Source of the DNA: DASXBA01 sp046729895
Lineage (GTDB): Bacteria > Actinomycetota > Thermoleophilia > Solirubrobacterales > Thermoleophilaceae
Reading direction: 5' to 3'
Assembly (NCBI GenBank): GCA_046729895.1
Contig: JBKPHP010000157.1
Span: forward strand, 1-12,568
Length of the DNA stretch: 12,568 nucleotides
Position numbers and translations under genes: made by a program. Of this stretch, positions 7,491 through 12,568 are shown in pieces. The notes beneath the pieces were generated by a model. The model ran no database searches, was not told where the DNA came from, and was given only the letters and a program-made list of their open reading frames with translations. Position 1 is the first letter of the stretch, and the number at the start of each line of letters is the position of its first letter.

Positions 7491-8519
7491 ATGGTCCCCA
7501 TGACTGCAGTGCGCGGCTTCCTCGCGCGGTACGGGCTCGTGATCGTCCTGCTGGTGCTCCCGGTCGTATACGGGATTCAGGACCTTCAGCAGGAGGGCGA
7601 TCTGTCCCGCCTCGGGAACAACCTCATGGACGGGCTCTCCAACGGGGCGATCTGGTCCCTCGTCGCCATCGGGTACACGCTCGTCTACGGGATCATCGAG
7701 CTGATCAACTTTGCCCACGGCGACGTCTTCATGATCGGGTCGTTCGTCTCCTTCGGCATCTACGGAACGATCGGTCTCACGATGGCGACGGGAACTCTGG
7801 GCCTGGTCGGCGGCCTCGCGCTCACGCTCGTCGTAGCCATGCTCGCGTGCGCCTCGCTCAACGTGATGATCGAGCGGGTCGGCTACAGACCTCTGCGGAA
7901 CGCCCCCAAGCTCGCGCCACTCATTACCGCGGTCGGGTTCTCGTTCATCCTCCAGAACGTCGGCCTCCTCTGGCTGGGCGGCTCCCAGAGGGGCGTGCCC
8001 GACCTGATCGACAGCCAGAAGGAGCTCGTCAGCCTGGGGGGCGTCTCCGTCTCGCACGGCGACCTGCTGGCGCTGGTGGTCACAGCGCCACTGGTTCTCC
8101 TGCTCACGGGCTTCGTGGCGAGGAGTCGCCTCGGAAAGGCCATGCGTGCCACGGCGCAGGACCCCGAGGCCGCCCGCCTCATGGGCGTCAACGTCGACAC
8201 GACGATCTCGCTCACGTTCCTCTTGGGCGGGCTGATGGCGGGCGCGGCGGGCCTGATCTATGCCCTGTATCAGACGACGATCTGGTTCTTCCAGGGCTTT
8301 CAGGCGGGGCTGATCGCCTTCACCGCCGCGGTCATGGGCGGCATCGGCAACTTGTGGGGCGCGGTGCTAGGCGGCCTGATCATAGGCTGCATCCAGCAGA
8401 TCTCGGACAACCGGATCGGCTCGGAATGGACGCCGGCGATCGTGTTCGTCTATCTCGTGTTGATCATGGTGTTCAGGCCGCAGGGGCTGCTCGGCGAGCA
8501 AACCCGGGAGGCAGGATGA
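7491..8519 (+). CDS. livH: Branched-chain amino-acid type ABC permease (LivH family)
   Basis: A 342-aa integral membrane subunit that pairs with the LivM-type protein to form the channel of the importer. Seen: several hydrophobic helices; the family hallmark GYTLVYGIIELINFAHGDVFMIG near residues 60-80; the cytoplasmic coupling loop ATAQDPEAARLMGV that contacts the ATPases; and GGIGNLWGAVLGGLIIG near the C-terminus, ending VFRPQGLLGE as is usual. ATG 7491 is preceded by AAGGG (7479-7483) at 7 nt; ATG 7500 is an alternative start, and a TTG at 7455 is too far upstream. The gene follows the receptor after a 110-bp gap that holds the hairpin, and its TGA overlaps the next ATG (ATGA). Confidence 0.94.
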   Translation: MVPMTAVRGFLARYGLVIVLLVLPVVYGIQDLQQEGDLSRLGNNLMDGLSNGAIWSLVAIGYTLVYGIIELINFAHGDVFMIGSFVSFGIYGTIGLTMATGTLGLVGGLALTLVVAMLACASLNVMIERVGYRPLRNAPKLAPLITAVGFSFILQNVGLLWLGGSQRGVPDLIDSQKELVSLGGVSVSHGDLLALVVTAPLVLLLTGFVARSRLGKAMRATAQDPEAARLMGVNVDTTISLTFLLGGLMAGAAGLIYALYQTTIWFFQGFQAGLIAFTAAVMGGIGNLWGAVLGGLIIGCIQQISDNRIGSEWTPAIVFVYLVLIMVFRPQGLLGEQTREAG

Positions 8520-9703
8520 GCGCGGCCGACCCGCTCCGCGAGCGCGGGGAGACGCTCGCTGGACTCGCCCGGTCTCCTGGCGGAGGCCGCGCGCTGACGG
8601 GGCTCGTCATCTTTGGCGCGATCCTGCTGCCGTTCTTCTACCCGAGCGGCAGCGGCTTCATCGACGACTGCACGACCGCCCTTGCGTACGTTGTGATGGC
8701 GCTGGGTCTCAACATCGTGGTGGGCTTCGCCGGGCTGCTGGACCTCGGCTACGTGGCGTTCTTCGCCATCGGCGCCTACACGATCGGCTGGTTCGGCTCC
8801 GGTTTCTATGCGGACGCGGGCGGCGGCGACGGCATCCACCTATTCGTTACCGGGCCCGCGGCCGAGCTCCCCGGTATCCACATGAACTTCCTGCTGGTGC
8901 TGGTCGCGGCCGTGATCCTCACAGCGGTCGCCGGAGCGCTGATCGGCCTCCCGACGCTGCGGCTGCGGGGCGACTACATCGCGATCGTGACGCTGGCGTT
9001 CGGCGAGATCATCGGGCGCGTCGCGATCAACGGCGACGAGATCAAGCTGGCTGAGGGCTACCCCTTGACGAGAGGCCGTCAGGGCATCACACCGGTGGAC
9101 AAGGTCGATCTGCCCTTTGCCGATCAGTTCACCGCCCTCAACCTCAGGCCCTGGTACTGGACGGCCCTGGGCCTGGTGCTGCTCGTGCTCTTCGTCAACT
9201 TCCGGCTGCGTGACTCCCGGCTGGGGCGGGCGTGGATCGCGGTGCGCGAGGACGAGGTCGCCGCCGCCAGCATGGGCGTCCCGCTGGTCCGGACGAAGCT
9301 GCTGGCCTACGCCACCGGCGCAGCCTTCGGCGGTATGGCGGGCGCCTTCCTGGGCTCCTACCTGAACACGGTCAACGCCGACCAGTTCGAGTTCTCGTTC
9401 TCGATCTTCATCCTGGCGATGATCATCCTCGGCGGCCTCGGCAGCATCTGGGGGGTGGTCGTCGGCGCCATCGCCCTGTCGTTCATCAACAACCGGCTGA
9501 TACCCGACGTCTTCAACACCTGGCCGGCGAAGCTTGGGCTCGACTTCGACCTGACAGAGCTCAGCTTCGGGATCTTCGGCTTCCTGCTAGTGATCATGAT
9601 GGTGCTGCGCCCCGAGGGGCTGATCCCCGAGCGCAGAAGGAAGCTCGAGCTCAAGGAGGGCGTCGGCGCAGGAGAAGAGGACCTCTACGAGGCGCGAGCG
9701 TGA
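8516..9703 (+). CDS. livM: Branched-chain amino-acid type ABC permease (LivM family)
   Basis: The second channel subunit, 395 aa. Seen: an N-terminal cytoplasmic stretch of about 25 residues (RERGETLAGLARSPGG), then membrane helices including ALAYVVMALGLNIVVGFAGLLDLGYVAFFAIGAYT, the family hallmark GLPTLRLRGDYIAIVTLAFGEI, the coupling loop AVREDEVAAASMGV, and GGLGSIWGVVVGA near the C-terminus. It ends LRPEGLIPERRRKLEL plus a short acidic tail. A periplasmic loop near residues 97-120 is longer and Gly-rich. ATG 8516 overlaps the livH stop by 4 nt and has GGGAGG (8506-8511) in front. Its own TGA overlaps the livG GTG start, so the subunits are made in balance. Confidence 0.94.
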   Translation: MSAADPLRERGETLAGLARSPGGGRALTGLVIFGAILLPFFYPSGSGFIDDCTTALAYVVMALGLNIVVGFAGLLDLGYVAFFAIGAYTIGWFGSGFYADAGGGDGIHLFVTGPAAELPGIHMNFLLVLVAAVILTAVAGALIGLPTLRLRGDYIAIVTLAFGEIIGRVAINGDEIKLAEGYPLTRGRQGITPVDKVDLPFADQFTALNLRPWYWTALGLVLLVLFVNFRLRDSRLGRAWIAVREDEVAAASMGVPLVRTKLLAYATGAAFGGMAGAFLGSYLNTVNADQFEFSFSIFILAMIILGGLGSIWGVVVGAIALSFINNRLIPDVFNTWPAKLGLDFDLTELSFGIFGFLLVIMMVLRPEGLIPERRRKLELKEGVGAGEEDLYEARA

Positions 9704-10500
9704 CCGACCGCGGTGACGGCTTGGGCGCGGACAGCGCCATCCTGAGCGCCGCCGGCGTGTCCAAGGCCTTCGGGGGCCTCGTCGCCGTCGACGACGTCAC
9801 GTTCTCGATCCCGCCGCGCTCAATCGTCTCGATCATCGGCCCCAACGGGGCCGGCAAGACGACCTTCTTCAACATGCTCACCGGCCTCTACAAGCCAACC
9901 CGTGGGCGAGTCACCTTCGACGGTAGGGACATAACCGGGCGGCGACCGGACCTCATCACCTCGCTCGGCATGGCGCGCACGTTCCAGAACATCAGGCTGT
10001 TCGGGACGATGACCGCGCTCGAGAACGTCCTCGTGGGCCAGCATGCCCGAATGAAGGCGACCCTCTTCGGCTCGATCCTGCGCCCGCCGCGGGTGCGCCG
10101 CGAGGAGCGCGAGGTGCGGGAGAAGGCCCGCGAGATCCTCGAGTACGTGGGCCTCAGTGAAGCGGTCTTCGAAGAGATGTCCGCAGGCCTCTCCTACGGC
10201 GACCAGCGCCGGGTGGAGATCGCCCGGGCGCTCGCCTCCGATCCGAAGCTGCTGCTGCTCGACGAGCCCACGGCGGGGATGAACCCTCAGGAGTCCGCGC
10301 AGCTGACCGCTTTCATGGAGCGTCTCCGCGACGAGAGAGGCATCACCATCCTCCTGATCGAGCACGACATGAGGGTCGTGATGGGGGTCTCAGAGCGGGT
10401 GACGGTGCTCGACCACGGCGAGAGGATCGCCGAGGGACAGCCGGAGGAGGTGCGCGAGAACCCGCGGGTGGTCGAGGCGTACCTGGGCAAGCAGGACTGA
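9700..10500 (+). CDS. livG: ABC importer ATPase, LivG family
   Basis: One of the two ATPase subunits that power uptake from the cytoplasmic face; 266 aa. Motifs in order: Walker A GPNGAGKTT (47-55), Q-loop at Q96 in ARTFQNIRLFGTMT, signature LSYGDQRR (164-171), Walker B LLLLDEP with D188 and E189, the D-loop TAGMNPQE typical of LivG, and the switch histidine H222 in IEHDM. All catalytic residues are present. The signature is LSYGDQ instead of LSGGEQ, which is normal for LivG. The start is GTG 9700, overlapping the livM stop (GTGA); the first 12 residues are variable and an open frame further upstream is a shadow of livM. Confidence 0.95.
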   Translation: MTDRGDGLGADSAILSAAGVSKAFGGLVAVDDVTFSIPPRSIVSIIGPNGAGKTTFFNMLTGLYKPTRGRVTFDGRDITGRRPDLITSLGMARTFQNIRLFGTMTALENVLVGQHARMKATLFGSILRPPRVRREEREVREKAREILEYVGLSEAVFEEMSAGLSYGDQRRVEIARALASDPKLLLLDEPTAGMNPQESAQLTAFMERLRDERGITILLIEHDMRVVMGVSERVTVLDHGERIAEGQPEEVRENPRVVEAYLGKQD

Positions 10501-10503
10501 GAG

Positions 10504-11211
10504 ATGGCGCTGCTCGAGGTCGAGGAGATCCACACCTTCTACGGGAACATCGAGGCGCTCAAGGGCGTGTCGCTCGAGGTCGAGGAGGGCGAGGTGGTGA
10601 CGCTGATCGGCTCGAACGGGGCCGGGAAGTCCACGACGCTGCGCTCGATCTCGGGGCTGACCCCGCCGCGGGAGGGCTCGATCCGCTTCGCCGGTGACGA
10701 GCTCGGCGAGACGCCGCCGCAGGACATCGTCCGGCTCGGCATCTCGCAGGCGCCGGAGGGCCGGAAGATCTTCCCGCGCATGAGCGTTCGGGAGAACCTC
10801 GACCTCGGAGCCTTCCTCCGCCGCGACGAGAGGGTCGCCTCAGACTTCGGGCGGGTCTATGACCTGTTTCCGCGTCTGAAGGAGCGGGAGAGGCAGAAGG
10901 CGGGCACGCTCTCCGGGGGAGAGCAGCAGATGCTCGCGATCGGCAGGGCGATCATGGCGGACCCGAAGCTCCTGCTTCTTGATGAGCCTGCCATGGGCCT
11001 TGCGCCGATACTGGTCGAGCGGATCTACGAGACGATCGCCGAGATCAACAAGCAGGGGACCACAATCCTGCTCGTCGAGCAGAACGCCAACTACGCGCTG
11101 GAGGTCTCACAACGCGGCTACGTGCTCGAGACCGGGATTGTCGCGCTGGCGGACGAGTCCGCCAGGCTGCGAGAGGACGCCCGGGTCCAGGAGGCATACT
11201 TGGGCGCATGA
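10504..11211 (+). CDS. livF: ABC importer ATPase, LivF family
   Basis: The second ATPase of the importer, 235 aa, expected to form a heterodimer with the LivG-type protein. Motifs: Walker A GSNGAGKST (36-44), the LivF-typical PEGRKIFPRMSVRENL (84-99), signature LSGGEQQ (136-142), Walker B LLLLDEP (D160, E161) followed by AMGLAPILVE. VEQNA holds Gln193 where most ABC ATPases have the switch histidine; this replacement is usual in LivF. The ATG lies 3 nt after the livG stop. Its TGA overlaps the ATG of the following small gene (ATGA), showing that the operon continues. Confidence 0.95.
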   Translation: MALLEVEEIHTFYGNIEALKGVSLEVEEGEVVTLIGSNGAGKSTTLRSISGLTPPREGSIRFAGDELGETPPQDIVRLGISQAPEGRKIFPRMSVRENLDLGAFLRRDERVASDFGRVYDLFPRLKERERQKAGTLSGGEQQMLAIGRAIMADPKLLLLDEPAMGLAPILVERIYETIAEINKQGTTILLVEQNANYALEVSQRGYVLETGIVALADESARLREDARVQEAYLGA

Positions 11212-11474
11212 CCACGGTCATCGCTGTCATCGGCGCCAAGGCGCTCTACCTCACCTACGCGTGGCTGCTATCCGCGATCGTGGCCTCGTACCTCTCGAAC
11301 CGCAAGGGGTACGGCGAGCGGATCGGGCTGGCGAGCGGGCTGCTCCTGACGGTCGCGGGCGTGCTGATCTGGCTCGTGTGGCCGGCCAAGCCCGACTCGC
11401 GCTGGAAGCTGCAGGGACCGATCGGCAGGGGCGGCAAGACCGTCGCGGAAGCGCGCGCCGAGCGCCACCGCTAA
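11208..11474 (+). CDS. Small membrane protein coupled to livF
   Basis: An 88-aa protein with two hydrophobic segments, roughly residues 3-26 (TVIAVIGAKALYLTYAWLLSAIVA) and 42-59 (ASGLLLTVAGVLIWLVW), joined by a basic loop (SNRKGYGER) and followed by a basic soluble tail (WKLQGPIGRGGKTVAEARAERHR). The positive loop and tail suggest both ends of the loop side face the cytoplasm. I do not recognise a family. The ATG sits inside the livF stop (ATGA), so it is translated with the importer; it may be an accessory or stability factor of the transporter, but this is inference from position only. A chance open frame is unlikely given the coupling and clean two-helix pattern. Confidence 0.72.
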   Translation: MTTVIAVIGAKALYLTYAWLLSAIVASYLSNRKGYGERIGLASGLLLTVAGVLIWLVWPAKPDSRWKLQGPIGRGGKTVAEARAERHR

Positions 11475-11501
11475 CCGGGTCCCGCCTAGCGCCCGGTGGC
11501 G
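11463..11501. terminator. Hairpins across the 11-bp convergent junction
   Basis: CGCCACCG (11463-11470) can pair with CGGTGGCG (11494-11501). Alternatively, ACCGGG (11474-11479) can pair with CCCGGT (11492-11497). The two structures exclude each other and span the stop codons of both convergent genes. No T-run is present. A shared terminator overlapping the coding ends is plausible but unproven. Confidence 0.35.
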
Positions 11502-12406
11502 TCACGCAGCGCGGGCTCCAGCTCCGAGCGGCGGAACTTGTAGCCGAGCTCTTGCAGGCGCCGCGGCACCACCCGGGCGCCGGTGGTCACGACCATGGCC
11601 ATCTCGCCGTAGAGGAGCTTCACGGCCAGCGCGGGCACCGGGGCTAGCGCGGGCCTGCGGAGCACGCGGCCAAGCGCCTTCGAGAGCTCCTTGTTTGTGA
11701 CAGGCTCCGGCGCGGTCACGTTCACGGGGCCGCGCGCGGCTTCGGTGTCCAGGCAGAAGAGCATCGCCCCGACCACGTCGTCCAGGTGGACCCAGGACAC
11801 GTACTGATGCCCGCCCGCCACCGGCCCGCCCACTCCGAGCTTGAACGGCGGAAGCATCTTCTCGAGGGCGCCGCCGCCCCGTGCGAGCACGACCCCCGTG
11901 CGCGTGGTCACGGTGCGGACGCCGACCTCCCCCGCCGCGCGAGCCTCGGTCTCCCAGGCCGCGACCACGCCGGCGAGGAAGTCGTCGGCCCCTGGCGCGG
12001 ACTCGTCCAGCGGCTCGTCGCCCCGAGCGCCGTAGAAGCCGACGGCGCTCTGCGACACGAGCGTCGTGGGCCGCTCGTCCTCCGGCACGGCCGCCAGCCC
12101 GGCCACGAGGTTGCGGGTGCCGAGCACCCGGGAGTCGCGGATCTCCCGCTTGGCGGAGTCGGTCCAGCGCTGCGCCAGCTGTTCCCCCGCCAGGTGCACC
12201 ACGCCGCCGCTGCCGCGAAGCGACTCGGCCGGGGGCGGGCCGCCCCCCGGGGCGCGCCAGGCGAAGGCCTCCACATCACCCCCCAGCGCCTGACGCGCCC
12301 GCTCTGGGTCCCGCGAGAGCACCGCCACCCGGTCGCCACGATCGCCGAGCTCGCGGACCAGCGCGCGCCCGATGGTGCCGGTCGCGCCGGTGACCGTGAC
12401 CCTCAC
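11486..12406 (-). CDS. NAD(P)-binding epimerase-type protein (SDR39U1 / YfcH, TIGR01777 family)
   Basis: A 306-aa atypical short-chain dehydrogenase with a Rossmann fold and a C-terminal DUF1731-type segment. Seen: dinucleotide-binding TGATGTIG (6-13), VVHLAGE (69-75) where the ribose is usually contacted, SQSAVGFYGARGDEPLDE (118-135) carrying the Ser/Tyr active-site region, WETEA, and RTGVVLARGGGALEKMLPPFKLGVGGPVAGG, a family hallmark. VSWVHLDDVV follows, and the C-terminus has RRPALAPVPALAVKLLYGEMA and ELGYKFRR. The physiological reaction is not known for the family. The start is GTG 12406, which gives the standard VRVTVTGATG N-terminus. The start overlaps the TGA of a minus-strand frame upstream (GTGA), suggesting it is the second gene of an operon entering from the right. 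Confidence 0.93.
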   Translation of the reverse strand: MRVTVTGATGTIGRALVRELGDRGDRVAVLSRDPERARQALGGDVEAFAWRAPGGGPPPAESLRGSGGVVHLAGEQLAQRWTDSAKREIRDSRVLGTRNLVAGLAAVPEDERPTTLVSQSAVGFYGARGDEPLDESAPGADDFLAGVVAAWETEARAAGEVGVRTVTTRTGVVLARGGGALEKMLPPFKLGVGGPVAGGHQYVSWVHLDDVVGAMLFCLDTEAARGPVNVTAPEPVTNKELSKALGRVLRRPALAPVPALAVKLLYGEMAMVVTTGARVVPRRLQELGYKFRRSELEPALRDATGR

Positions 12407-12568
12407 GAGCGCGCGGTGGCTGCCGCGACCGGCGGGCTCGTCGCTCGCGAGGCGCCGCTGCGCTCGGCGTCCGCCGCCACGGCGCGGGCCGCCGCCTCGC
12501 TCACGACCCGGTTGAACACGCTCCGGAGGGTGAAGTCCTACGCCAGCGCGTCTGGACCGACCACCGCC
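12403..12568 (-). pseudogene. Coding-like 3' end resembling a malic-enzyme C-terminus, interrupted by TAG; runs off the window
   Basis: Read on the minus strand, the frame ending in TGA at 12405-12403 gives AVVGPDALA, then TAG (12540-12538), then DFTLRSVFNRVVSEAAARAVA and a further variable tail of about 25 residues. Third positions are almost all G or C throughout, on both sides of the TAG, as in real genes here. The pattern 'PSVFNxxVxxAVAxAVA' is what I recall from the last helix of NAD(P)-dependent malic enzymes; that match is from memory and weak. The 4-nt overlap with the epimerase start supports a true gene end. It could be a pseudogene, a sequencing error, or a frame I misjudge because only 55 codons are visible. 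Confidence 0.35.

Noticed and set aside
11208..11474. The small gene after livF as a chance open frame
   Set aside because: The ATGA overlap, two clean hydrophobic segments and basic loops argue for a real protein, so it was kept as a gene.

Overview
The window is high-GC DNA with strongly GC-biased third codon positions, GTG and TTG starts beside ATG, and 1-4 nt stop/start overlaps. Together with the gene types (a group III phosphofructokinase, a Liv-type ABC cluster whose binding protein begins its mature part with GDTLTIYSSLP, an SDR39U1/YfcH-like epimerase), this suggests a chromosomal segment from an actinomycete, most likely of the Thermoleophilia (Solirubrobacterales/Gaiellales type). 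The lineage is inferred from style and protein character, not from a marker gene. I see no mobile element, CRISPR array, rRNA or tRNA.

Layout. (1) 1-2726, plus strand: the 3' part of a tryptophan operon. trpB is cut by the window start, trpA overlaps it by 4 nt, and two co-directional genes follow: a SnoaL/NTF2-like protein and a 67-aa two-helix membrane protein. A large inverted repeat (2726-2775) closes the operon. (2) 2821-3852, minus strand: a phosphofructokinase carrying the residues that mark pyrophosphate rather than ATP as phosphoryl donor. (3) 3874-5963, plus strand, only 21 bp from the divergent pfk start: an Arg-rich lipoprotein of the amino-acid ABC receptor family, translationally coupled (TGATG) to an EamA-type ten-helix transporter. 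(4) 6118-11474, plus strand: a complete branched-chain amino-acid type ABC importer in the order receptor, permease, permease, ATPase, ATPase (livK-H-M-G-F type), then an 88-aa membrane protein overlapping livF. A recognisable promoter and strong Shine-Dalgarno precede the receptor, and a strong hairpin separates it from the permease genes. (5) 11486-12406, minus strand: an SDR-type epimerase. Behind it, at the window edge, lies a coding-like frame resembling a malic-enzyme C-terminus but interrupted by a TAG.

How the parts fit. The two receptors (3874 and 6118) are clear paralogues. Only the second sits with permeases and ATPases; the first is coupled to an EamA protein, a family not known to use a binding protein. 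The importer would bring an amino acid or similar small solute into the cell, the EamA protein could export one, and the trp operon makes an amino acid, so the neighbourhood has an amino-acid theme, but no substrate can be read from sequence. The best candidates for something undescribed are the receptor-EamA pair, the two small membrane proteins attached to the trp and liv operons, and the 21-bp divergent pfk/receptor junction, which lacks Shine-Dalgarno sequences on both sides.
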